Source: Paracoccaceae bacterium
GTDB taxonomy: Bacteria; Pseudomonadota; Alphaproteobacteria; Rhodobacterales; Rhodobacteraceae
Length of the DNA stretch: 7,457 nt
Assembly (NCBI GenBank): GCA_007123625.1
Contig: SKKS01000066.1
Coordinates: forward strand, 1 to 7,457
Reading direction: 5' to 3'
Part shown: positions 1-5,962 of the stretch, one piece after another
Layout: each line of letters starts with the position of its first letter
Position numbering within the stretch: position 1 is the first letter of the stretch
Notes under the pieces: model-generated
What the model was told of the DNA's origin: nothing
The model's database searches: none
What the model saw: only the letters and a program-made list of their open reading frames with translations
Made by a program: the position numbers and the translations under genes

Positions 1-1007
1 CCGAGGCGCTGGCGCGTGCAGGCCTTGCGCCGGTCGCACTTGGCGCAAAGGAAGGGCTTGCGCTGATCAACGGCACGCAATTCTCGACCGCGCTGGCGCT
101 GGCTGGGCTGTTCGACGGTTGGCGGCTGGCGGGCGAAAGCCTGATCGTCGCGTGCCTGTCCACCGACGCGATCACGGGCTCCACCGCGCCGCTGCAGCCT
201 GAAATCCACACCCTGCGCGGCCATCGCGGTCAGATCGAGGTGGCGGCAGCCATGCGCGCGCTGATGGATGGCTCGGAAATCCGCGAAAGCCACCGCGATG
301 ACGATGCCCGCGTACAGGACCCCTATTGTATCCGATGCGCACCGCAGGTTCTGGGCGCTGCGGTGGACCTGCTGCGCTTCGCGGCCACCACGCTTGAAAT
401 CGAAGCCAACGCTGTCACCGACAACCCGCTGGTCACGGCCGGGGGCATCGTCTCGGGCGGGAATTTCCACGCCGAACCGGTGGCCTTTGCCGCCGACATC
501 ATCGCGCTGGCCCTGGCCGAGATCGGCGCCATTGCCCAGCGGCGTGTGGCGCTCATGGTCGATCCCACGCTCAGCCATGACTTGCCGCCTTTCCTGACCC
601 CGGCGCCGGGGCTGAACTCGGGGCTGATGATCGCCGAAGTCACCACCGCCGCGCTGATGAGCGAAAACAAGCACCTCGCGAACCCCTGCTCCACCGACAG
701 CACCCCCACGTCGGCCAACCAGGAGGATCACGTCTCGATGGCGGCCCATGGCGCGCGCAGGCTGGGGCAGATGACCGCGAACCTGTCGGTGATCTTGGGG
801 GTCGAGGCGCTTTGTGCGGGCCAGGGGGTCGAGCACCGCGCGCCCCTGACCACCGCCCCGGCGCTTCAGGCCGCGCTTGCCGCCTTGCGCGCCCGCGTCC
901 CGCCGCTGGCCCAAGACCGCTATCTTGCCCCCAACATCACTGCAGCCGCGGATCTGGTCCGCACGGGCGCCTACGCCACGGCAACCCGGCTGGAGTTTCC
1001 GTTGTGA
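1..1007 (+). CDS. hutH: Histidine ammonia-lyase, C-terminal two thirds (5' end outside window)
   Basis: This enzyme removes ammonia from L-histidine to give trans-urocanate, the first step of histidine degradation in the cytoplasm. The reading frame is open from base 3 and runs 334 codons to TGA at 1005-1007. The family is about 510 residues long, so roughly 175 N-terminal residues are missing, including the Ala-Ser-Gly that forms the MIO cofactor. Family motifs in order are KEGLALINGTQ near the window start, QDPYCIRC (the usual QDxYSxRC active-site Tyr/Arg motif, with Cys in place of Ser), TDNPLV, GGNFHAEPVA, LPPFLTP, GLNSGLM, and the SENK..ANPCSTDS..TSANQEDHVSM block carrying the catalytic Glu. 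The ATG at 252 and in-frame GTG at 240 are internal codons, not starts. hutG follows after a 130-bp spacer. Other aromatic ammonia-lyases are unlikely because of the QEDHVSM block and the hutG/hutU neighbours. The function call follows from motif recognition and operon context. Confidence 0.96.
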   Translation, partial: EALARAGLAPVALGAKEGLALINGTQFSTALALAGLFDGWRLAGESLIVACLSTDAITGSTAPLQPEIHTLRGHRGQIEVAAAMRALMDGSEIRESHRDDDARVQDPYCIRCAPQVLGAAVDLLRFAATTLEIEANAVTDNPLVTAGGIVSGGNFHAEPVAFAADIIALALAEIGAIAQRRVALMVDPTLSHDLPPFLTPAPGLNSGLMIAEVTTAALMSENKHLANPCSTDSTPTSANQEDHVSMAAHGARRLGQMTANLSVILGVEALCAGQGVEHRAPLTTAPALQAALAALRARVPPLAQDRYLAPNITAAADLVRTGAYATATRLEFPL

Positions 1008-1022
1008 CCCCCGTTGTGACCC
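999..1022 (+). repeat. 12-bp perfect tandem duplication over the hutH stop codon
   Basis: CCGTTGTGACCC occurs twice head to tail at 999-1010 and 1011-1022. The hutH stop TGA lies in the first copy. The second copy carries the same TGA at the same place in the same reading frame (1017-1019), so it is a backup stop. It looks like a small slippage duplication that left the protein end unchanged. Confidence 0.8.
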
Positions 1023-1030
1023 GGAGCCCC

Positions 1031-1119
1031 TTCATCTTGCCCGAAATACTCCGGGGGGCGTCGCGCTTGCGCGACGGGGGGCAGCGCCCCCCTGAACGCT
1101 TGACCCGGGGCGCTGCCCC
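1031..1119 (+). repeat. Intergenic inverted-repeat element with alternative hairpins, between hutH and hutG
   Basis: After a conserved-looking lead (TTCATCTTGCCC, then AATACTCC and six G) come three potential stems. Stem A pairs CGTCGCGC (1059-1066) with GCGCGACG (1069-1076). Stem B pairs GGGGGGC (1076-1082) with GCCCCCC (1086-1092). Stem C pairs GGGGCAGCGCCCC (1078-1090) perfectly over 13 bp with GGGGCGCTGCCCC (1107-1119), leaving a 16-nt loop. Stems B and C exclude each other. No U-tract follows, so a classical intrinsic terminator is not supported. From memory, similar lead sequences recur between genes in Rhodobacteraceae, so this may be a dispersed repeat. A role in processing or in uncoupling hutH from hutG expression is inference. 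Confidence 0.6.
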
Positions 1120-1137
1120 GCAAACAGGAGAAGCCCC

Positions 1138-1938
1138 ATGACCCCGGTCGAAATCACCCGCGGGGATGGCCCCGTTGTGCTGGGACTACCCCATACCGGC
1201 ACCTGGCTGCCGCCGGACATCCTGGCGCGACTCAATGCGCGCGGGCAGCGGCTGACCGATACCGACTGGCACATCGATCGGCTGTATGACGGGTTGCTGC
1301 CCGGCGCGACCACCGTGCGCGCCACCTTTCACCGCTATGTCATCGACGCCAATCGCCCGCCCGATGGCTCCAGCCTCTATCCCGGGCAGAACACCACCGG
1401 GCTGGTGCCGCTGACCGACTTCGACGGACAGCCCCTCTGGACAGACCCGCCAACCGAAGTCGAGATCGCCGCCCGCCGCGCTGCGTTCCACGGGCCCTAC
1501 GGCGCGGCGCTGGCGGCCGAGCTTGAGCGCGTGCGCTCCCGTCACGGAGTAGCAATCCTCTATGACTGCCATTCGATCCGGTCGCGCATTCCCTTCCTGT
1601 TCGACGGCACCTTGCCGGATTTCAACATCGGAACGGCGCAGGGGCAAAGCTGTGACCCGCGCATCGCACAGGCGGTGCAGGGGATCTGCGCGCGCGCTGA
1701 GGGGTTTTCCTCGGTGCTAGACGGGCGTTTTACCGGGGGTTGGGCCACGCGCCATTTCGGCCAGCCCGCGCAGGGTATTCACGCGATCCAGATGGAACTG
1801 GCCCAGTCCACCCATCTGGAGACCGAGGCCCCGCCCTTTGCCTATGACGCCGCTCGCGCCGCCCGGCTGCGCCCGGTACTGGCGGAAATCCTGACAACGC
1901 TTGCCGCCCTGGCCCCCGACCTTCGAGGCACATCATGA
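1138..1938 (+). CDS. hutG: N-formylglutamate deformylase
   Basis: This cytoplasmic metal-dependent hydrolase of the N-formylglutamate amidohydrolase family converts N-formyl-L-glutamate to L-glutamate and formate, the last step of the five-step histidine pathway. The 266-residue product is full length for the family. Motifs: PHTGTWLP at 18-25, DTDWHIDRLYD at 41-51, HRYVIDANRPPDG at 65-77, LYPGQNTTGLVP at 80-91, DFDGQPLW at 94-101, and YDCHSIRSRIPFLFDG from 142. Ligand candidates for the metal are His19, Asp43/His45 and His145, by analogy with the family rather than shown here. The ATG is supported by AGGAG at 1126-1130 with a 7-nt spacer. The stop overlaps the hutU start as ATGA, so translation is probably coupled. 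Its presence implies a formimidoylglutamate deiminase (HutF) elsewhere, since the direct formiminoglutamase route would not need it. In the literature the symbol hutG is also used for the unrelated formiminoglutamase; this protein is the deformylase type. Confidence 0.95.
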   Translation: MTPVEITRGDGPVVLGLPHTGTWLPPDILARLNARGQRLTDTDWHIDRLYDGLLPGATTVRATFHRYVIDANRPPDGSSLYPGQNTTGLVPLTDFDGQPLWTDPPTEVEIAARRAAFHGPYGAALAAELERVRSRHGVAILYDCHSIRSRIPFLFDGTLPDFNIGTAQGQSCDPRIAQAVQGICARAEGFSSVLDGRFTGGWATRHFGQPAQGIHAIQMELAQSTHLETEAPPFAYDAARAARLRPVLAEILTTLAALAPDLRGTS

Positions 1939-3620
1939 CCGACCCCCGCCATAACACCCGCGATGTCTTCCCCCCCACCGGCCCCGAGATCACCGCGAAA
2001 AGCTGGCTGACCGAAGCGCCGATGCGGATGCTGATGAACAACCTGCACCCGGACGTGGCCGAAAACCCGCACGAGCTGGTGGTTTATGGTGGCATCGGAC
2101 GCGCAGCGCGCACCTGGGACGATTTCGACCGGATCGTGGCCGCGCTGAAGGACCTCGAGCACGACCAGACCCTTCTGGTGCAGTCGGGCAAGCCAGTGGG
2201 GGTGTTCCGGACCCACCCGGACGCCCCGCGCGTGCTGATCGCCAATTCCAACCTGGTACCGCACTGGGCCACGTGGGCGCATTTCAACGAACTCGACCGG
2301 CGCGGCCTTGCCATGTACGGCCAGATGACCGCAGGAAGCTGGATTTATATCGGCACGCAGGGGATTGTGCAGGGAACTTATGAGACCTTTGCAGAGGCCG
2401 GGCGCCAGCACTATGGCGGCGATCTGACGGGGCGTTGGATCCTGACTGCCGGTCTGGGCGGGATGGGCGGGGCGCAGCCGCTGGCCGCCGTGATGGCCGG
2501 AGCCTGCTGCCTGGCGGTGGAATGCGACGAAACCCGCGCCGATTTCCGCCTTCGCACCCGCTATTGCGACGCAAAGACCCACAGCCTGGACGAAGCGCTG
2601 GCCATGATCGACCGCTGGACCACGGCGGGCGAGGCGAAATCAGTCGCGCTGATCGGGAACGCCGCCGATGTGTTTCCCGAACTGGTCCGCCGCATGAACG
2701 CAGGCGGCCCGCGCCCCGACATGGTCACCGACCAGACCAGCGCCCACGACCCGCTGCATGGCTACCTTCCGCAGGGCTGGAGCGTTGCCGACTGGCGCGC
2801 GAAACAGGAAACCGACCCCAAGGCCGTGGAAAGCGCCGCGCGCGCCAGCATGAAAACCCATGTCGCGGCGATGGTGGATTTCTGGAATGCGGGCGTGCCG
2901 ACGCTGGACTATGGCAACAACATCCGCCAGGTCGCGCTGGACGAAGGGCTGGAAAACGCCTTTGCCTTTCCTGGCTTCGTGCCCGCCTATATCCGCCCGC
3001 TGTTCTGTCGCGGTATCGGTCCGTTCCGCTGGTGCGCGCTGTCGGGCGATCCCGAAGATATCTACAAGACCGACGCGCGCATGAAGGAGCTGTTCCCCGA
3101 GAACACCCATCTGCACAACTGGCTGGACATGGCCCGCGACCGCATCGCCTTTCAGGGCCTACCTGCGCGGATCATGTGGATCGGGCTGGGCGACCGCCAT
3201 CGCGCGGGGCTTGCGATCAACGAAATGGTCCGTTCGGGCGAACTGAAGGCGCCGGTGGTAATCGGGCGCGACCATCTGGATTCAGGCTCGGTCGCCAGCC
3301 CCAACCGCGAGACTGAATCGATGCTGGACGGGTCCGACGCGGTCAGCGACTGGCCGCTTCTGAATGCGCTCCTGAACACCGCGAGCGGCGCCACATGGGT
3401 CAGCCTGCACCACGGCGGCGGCGTTGGCATGGGGTTTTCGCAGCATTCGGGCATGGTCATCGTCTGCGACGGCAGCGCCGATGCCGACCGGCGGCTGGAG
3501 CGCGTGCTGTGGAATGACCCGGCCACCGGCGTCATGCGCCACGCCGATGCGGGTTATCCCGATGCGATGGATTGCGCCCGCACGTACGGGCTGGATCTGC
3601 CCGCGATTCTGGACCGCTGA
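1935..3620 (+). CDS. hutU: Urocanate hydratase with the catalytic Cys position occupied by Met
   Basis: Urocanase adds water to urocanate to give 4-imidazolone-5-propionate, using tightly bound NAD+ as an electrophile in the cytoplasm. The 561-residue product is full length (P. putida enzyme about 557). NAD- and substrate-contact motifs match the family: YGG (51-53), Gln130, GLGGMGG (173-179), Glu196, Arg201, NA (242-243), QTSAH (267-271), YL (277-278), Tyr326, RPLFCRGIGPFRW (354-366), IGRDHLDSGSVASPNRET (443-460) and HHGGGVGMG (492-500). From QTSAH onward the numbering runs 4 ahead of P. putida, so residue 414 corresponds to Cys410. Here FQGLPARI is followed by Met414 (ATG at 3174-3176), where the family signature has Cys before the Trp. 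Start: the ATG overlaps the hutG stop, with GAGG at 1925-1928 and a 6-nt spacer. It is the last hut gene here, followed by a convergent regulator. Identity is secure; normal activity is less certain because of Met414. Confidence 0.97.
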   Translation: MTDPRHNTRDVFPPTGPEITAKSWLTEAPMRMLMNNLHPDVAENPHELVVYGGIGRAARTWDDFDRIVAALKDLEHDQTLLVQSGKPVGVFRTHPDAPRVLIANSNLVPHWATWAHFNELDRRGLAMYGQMTAGSWIYIGTQGIVQGTYETFAEAGRQHYGGDLTGRWILTAGLGGMGGAQPLAAVMAGACCLAVECDETRADFRLRTRYCDAKTHSLDEALAMIDRWTTAGEAKSVALIGNAADVFPELVRRMNAGGPRPDMVTDQTSAHDPLHGYLPQGWSVADWRAKQETDPKAVESAARASMKTHVAAMVDFWNAGVPTLDYGNNIRQVALDEGLENAFAFPGFVPAYIRPLFCRGIGPFRWCALSGDPEDIYKTDARMKELFPENTHLHNWLDMARDRIAFQGLPARIMWIGLGDRHRAGLAINEMVRSGELKAPVVIGRDHLDSGSVASPNRETESMLDGSDAVSDWPLLNALLNTASGATWVSLHHGGGVGMGFSQHSGMVIVCDGSADADRRLERVLWNDPATGVMRHADAGYPDAMDCARTYGLDLPAILDR

Positions 3621-3686
3621 CATCGGTCCGGATTTGCGGAGGGCGCGCGGGCCTTAACCGGAACGGCCCTTGGCGGAAGCCGCTGT

Positions 3687-4619
3687 TTACATGCCGTCGT
3701 GCGGCTCGGCAGCGTCGCCCTGTGCCGCGGGGACCAGCCCCTTGCGCGCGGCGCGCGTGATCGCGCGCGTAAGTGCGGCCAGCTGCGGCATGACGATGCG
3801 GTTGATCTGCCAATAAAGCGGGCGGTCGAACACGGCGCCCGGTACCAGCTCGATCAGTCGACCGCTGGCCAGATGCGCGCTGACCATGCTCTGCGGGTTG
3901 AGCGCCCATCCCAACCCACCAAGACACGCTTCGACAAAGGCATGGGTCGAGGGCAGCCAATGCGTGGGAAAGGCAAGCTGCTGGCCGAACGTGTTGCGCA
4001 CCCAGCTTTGCTGCAACTGATCCTTGCGGTCGAAGCACAACGCTGGAGCACGCGCGAGCGACCGGGGTGTAACGCCTTCGGCCAGGTACTTCTGCACAAA
4101 GGCCGGGCTGGCGGTAGCTGCATAGCGCAGACTTCCCAGGGGTTTGATCGCGCAGCCTTGAACGGGCCGGTCCAGCGCACTGATCGCGCCGATGACACGT
4201 CCGTTGCGAAGCGCGTCGGCTGTATGTTCCTCGTCATCCACCGATATGTTGAGCAGGCAGTCTCCGTCGGCTCCGAACTCGGTCAGCGCTTCGGTCAGCC
4301 ATGTTGCCAGGCTGTCGGCATTGGTGGCGATGCTCAGGCTTGTCCGGAAAGCGCCGCCCTCGCCAAGTCCAGGCATGCGTTGCATCAGGGTGTTTTCCAG
4401 CACGCCCACCTGCTCCATGTGCAAGCAAAGCATCGCGCCGGTTTCCGTGGGCCTACAGGGGCTCCCACGCTCGACAAGTACTGTTCCCAATCGCTCTTCG
4501 AAGTTTCGCACACGTTGCGAAATCGCCGATGGCGTCACGCCCAGGGCGCGCGCGGCGGCTTCGAAACTGCCGGTCTGCACGATCATGGCAATCGCGCGCG
4601 CCGCGGGATAGTCGATCAT
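3687..4619 (-). CDS. argP: LysR-family regulator of the ArgP/LysG (IciA) type
   Basis: This is a DNA-binding regulator that in characterised relatives senses lysine or arginine and controls an adjacent basic amino-acid exporter. The 310-residue product has an N-terminal winged helix-turn-helix at about 4-62 (GSFEAAARALGVTPSAISQR at 17-36) and a periplasmic-binding-like effector domain from about 92. ArgP-subfamily signs beyond the generic LysR fold are RPTETG (56-61), TNADSLATWL (99-108), the VDDEEHTADALRNGRVIGAIS stretch (127-147), APALCFD (191-197) and FDRPLYWQ (264-271). AGGA on the minus strand (4631-4628) lies 8 nt from the ATG and supports the start. It is divergent from the LysE-type gene and convergent with hutU. 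Control of the exporter is inferred from this arrangement, which matches lysG-lysE of Corynebacterium and argP-argO-type systems. The C-terminal tail after about 295 is not conserved in what I recall of the family. The subfamily call is strong; the exact effector is unknown. Confidence 0.9.
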   Translation of the reverse strand: MIDYPAARAIAMIVQTGSFEAAARALGVTPSAISQRVRNFEERLGTVLVERGSPCRPTETGAMLCLHMEQVGVLENTLMQRMPGLGEGGAFRTSLSIATNADSLATWLTEALTEFGADGDCLLNISVDDEEHTADALRNGRVIGAISALDRPVQGCAIKPLGSLRYAATASPAFVQKYLAEGVTPRSLARAPALCFDRKDQLQQSWVRNTFGQQLAFPTHWLPSTHAFVEACLGGLGWALNPQSMVSAHLASGRLIELVPGAVFDRPLYWQINRIVMPQLAALTRAITRAARKGLVPAAQGDAAEPHDGM

Positions 4620-4710
4620 TTCAGTTTTCCTGAATCAGGCTTAGCCGATCAAGTTTGTCTTATCGCCCCGGGCGCAGTAACGCAAAGCGCGTGAAGCGAA
4701 GGTGCGGACA
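4620..4710. promoter_or_regulatory. Divergent regulatory gap between the ArgP-type regulator and the LysE-type exporter
   Basis: The gap contains an imperfect dyad at 4646-4665: CGATcAAG and CTTATCG flank a TTTGT centre, with one unpaired C. It lies about mid-gap, where LysR proteins usually bind to repress themselves and activate the divergent target. A strict T-N11-A core is not present at the dyad centre; the nearest is T-N12-A (4649-4662). A weak exporter promoter can be drawn with TTGTCT (4655-4660) and TAACGC (4678-4683) at 17-bp spacing; a poor -10 is usual for activator-dependent promoters. Its role as an operator is inference. Confidence 0.4.
4698..4702 (+). promoter_or_regulatory. 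Ribosome binding site that decides the exporter start
   Basis: GAAGG sits 8 nt before the ATG at 4711. An alternative GTG start at 4702 would overlap this site and has only weak purine content upstream. The ATG also gives the N-terminus usual in LysE/ArgO proteins, with the first membrane segment starting a few residues in. Confidence 0.6.
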
Positions 4711-5316
4711 ATGTTGACAGTTTTCGGAACCGGTATGGCCATGGGCCTGAGCCTGATCATGGCGATCGGCGCGCAGAATGCGTTCGTGTTGCGCCAGGGC
4801 CTGCGGGGCGAGCATGTGCTGGCGGTGTGCCTGGTATGTGCGGTGTCGGACGCGGTGCTGATCGCTGCGGGGGTGGCCGGGTTCGCGCGGATCGCGGCGG
4901 CCCTGCCATGGATCGAACCGGCCATGCGCTATGGCGGCGCGGCGTTTCTGGTGTGGTACGGGCTGCGGAGCGTGCGCGCGGCGATGTCTGCGGGCGGGGC
5001 GCTACGGGTCAGCGGCGATGGTGCGCGGGTGCCGTTGGCGCCGGTGCTTGCGACCTGCCTGGCGCTGACATGGCTGAACCCGCATGTATATCTTGACACC
5101 GTGGTGCTGCTGGGCGCGATCTCGACCCGCTTTCCGGGGGCCGAGCCGGTCTTTGCCGCAGGCGCGATGACGGCGTCCTTCGTTTTCTTCTTCGCGCTGG
5201 GCTATGGGGCGCGGTGGCTGCGGCCGGTGTTCGCGCGGCCCGGCGCGTGGCGGATGTTCGAAGCCGCCATCGCGCTGGTGATGTTCGCGATCGCGTTCAA
5301 GCTGGTGTGGATCTGA
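4711..5316 (+). CDS. LysE/ArgO-family amino-acid exporter
   Basis: This is an inner-membrane exporter that in its family pumps out basic amino acids such as lysine, arginine or canavanine when the cytoplasmic pool is high. From the ATG it is 201 residues, the normal length. It shows about six hydrophobic segments, near 3-21, 36-58, 66-86, 108-135, 147-168 and 180-199. Two family motifs are clear: IGAQNAFVLRQG at 19-30 and TWLNPHVYLDT at 120-130. The loop between segments 3 and 4 is short and rich in Gly, Ala and Arg. A GTG three codons upstream (4702) is possible but less likely. The gene is divergent from the ArgP-type regulator, which is the usual control arrangement. The regulator subtype and the NPHVYLDT motif point to the LysE/ArgO branch rather than RhtB-type homoserine/threonine exporters. 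Lysine versus arginine specificity cannot be read from the sequence, so no symbol is given. Confidence 0.92.
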   Translation: MLTVFGTGMAMGLSLIMAIGAQNAFVLRQGLRGEHVLAVCLVCAVSDAVLIAAGVAGFARIAAALPWIEPAMRYGGAAFLVWYGLRSVRAAMSAGGALRVSGDGARVPLAPVLATCLALTWLNPHVYLDTVVLLGAISTRFPGAEPVFAAGAMTASFVFFFALGYGARWLRPVFARPGAWRMFEAAIALVMFAIAFKLVWI

Positions 5317-5347
5317 CGCCCGCCTTTCTCCAAGCCCGCCGACCCTG

Positions 5348-5875
5348 TCACGGGCGCGACGGGGGGCGCTGCGCGGCGTCGGGCAGGGGCAGCATCTGGC
5401 CGCGGGCAAAGACCAGGGGGCTGCCGGGGTGGAGGACGGCATGCAGCACCCGGCCCACCATGATCGCATGATCGCCCCCGTCGTGCACCGCCTCGGGCAC
5501 GCAATCGAACCGCGCCAACACACCGGGCAGCGCAGGCGCGCCCTGAGCGTTGCGCTCCAGCCCCGCCAGCGCAAAGTCATCGCCGTTCTGTGCGAAATGC
5601 CGCGCCAGCGCCGCCTGACCGGCGCCCAGCACATGAATCGCAAACGCGGACGCTTCGACAAAGCCCTTGAACCGGCGCGAAGCCCGCGCGGGTGCCCACA
5701 TCACCAGCGGCGGGTCCAGCGACAGCGCGGTGAAGCTGTTGACGGTCATCCCCAACGGTCCGGTGGGGGTCCGGGCCGTGACAACACAGACGCCGGTGGC
5801 GAAGCATCCAAGAGCATCGCGAAAGGCGCGGCTGTTGTGCGGATCGGGCGTGAAATGCAGGCTCTGATCTGTCAT
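5348..5875 (-). CDS. Flavin reductase-like domain protein (FMN-binding split barrel)
   Basis: The family uses NAD(P)H to reduce FMN or FAD, usually to feed a partner flavin-dependent monooxygenase; some members bind flavin for other purposes. The 175-residue product carries the domain throughout. Motifs: FRDALGCFATGVCVVTA (18-34), GMTVNSFTALSLDPPLVM (42-59), SAFAIHVL (76-83), GDHAIMVGRV (134-143) and PLVFARGQ (153-160). The frame extends upstream to a TTG at 5935, but the ATG at 5875 puts the domain at a normal distance from the N-terminus and leaves the divergent promoter gap free. No strong Shine-Dalgarno sequence is visible before this ATG, so the start is moderately supported. It lies divergent from the GntR regulator and ends 31 bp from the exporter stop. 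No monooxygenase partner is in the window. Substrate and partner are unknown. Confidence 0.88.
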   Translation of the reverse strand: MTDQSLHFTPDPHNSRAFRDALGCFATGVCVVTARTPTGPLGMTVNSFTALSLDPPLVMWAPARASRRFKGFVEASAFAIHVLGAGQAALARHFAQNGDDFALAGLERNAQGAPALPGVLARFDCVPEAVHDGGDHAIMVGRVLHAVLHPGSPLVFARGQMLPLPDAAQRPPSRP

Positions 5876-5962
5876 GACAAAGGCGCCGTCTTGCGTGGAC
5901 TTCGGCTTGCTAGCACGCGCGCAGACATATATCAATGATGTATCAATTGTGAGTCCCTCCCG
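5876..5962. promoter_or_regulatory. Divergent promoter/operator region between the flavin reductase and GntR genes
   Basis: An AT-rich island at about 5925-5950 stands out from the GC-rich surroundings. It holds TATCAAT twice (5930-5936 and 5941-5947), 11 bp apart, about one helical turn. Face-to-face promoters can be drawn over the same hexamers. On the + strand, TTGCTA (5907-5912) and TATCAA (5930-5935) are 17 bp apart. On the - strand, TTGATA (5935-5930) and TAGCAA (5912-5907) are also 17 bp apart. This fits autoregulation by the GntR protein with joint control of both genes, which is inference. GntR operators are commonly short AT-rich repeats near their own gene. Confidence 0.45.

Noticed and set aside
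1842..2582. Long open frames opposite hutU (for example 246 aa on the minus strand at 1842-2582 and 158 aa at 2640-3116) and a 293-aa + frame at 2435-3316
   Set aside because: They lie wholly or largely within hutU and hutG, whose families are certain. GC-rich genes routinely leave long open frames in other phases, and the translations show no recognisable domain, only Arg/Pro/Ala-rich sequence.
3649..3683. Small hairpins after hutU (GGGCC/GGCCC at 3649-3669; GCGG/CCGC at 3673-3683) as a terminator
   Set aside because: The stems are only 4-5 bp and only a short TGTTT follows the second. A convergent terminator is plausible in this 66-bp gap but not supported.
3699..4694. 331-aa + strand frame opposite the LysR gene
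   Set aside because: It mirrors the clearly recognised ArgP-type CDS on the minus strand and its translation has no family motifs.
4702..4710. GTG at 4702 as the exporter start
   Set aside because: It overlaps the only good Shine-Dalgarno sequence (GAAGG 4698-4702), which is well spaced for the ATG at 4711.
5429..5938. 169-aa + strand frame opposite the flavin reductase gene
   Set aside because: It is the complement of a CDS with clear flavin reductase motifs and crosses into the divergent promoter gap.
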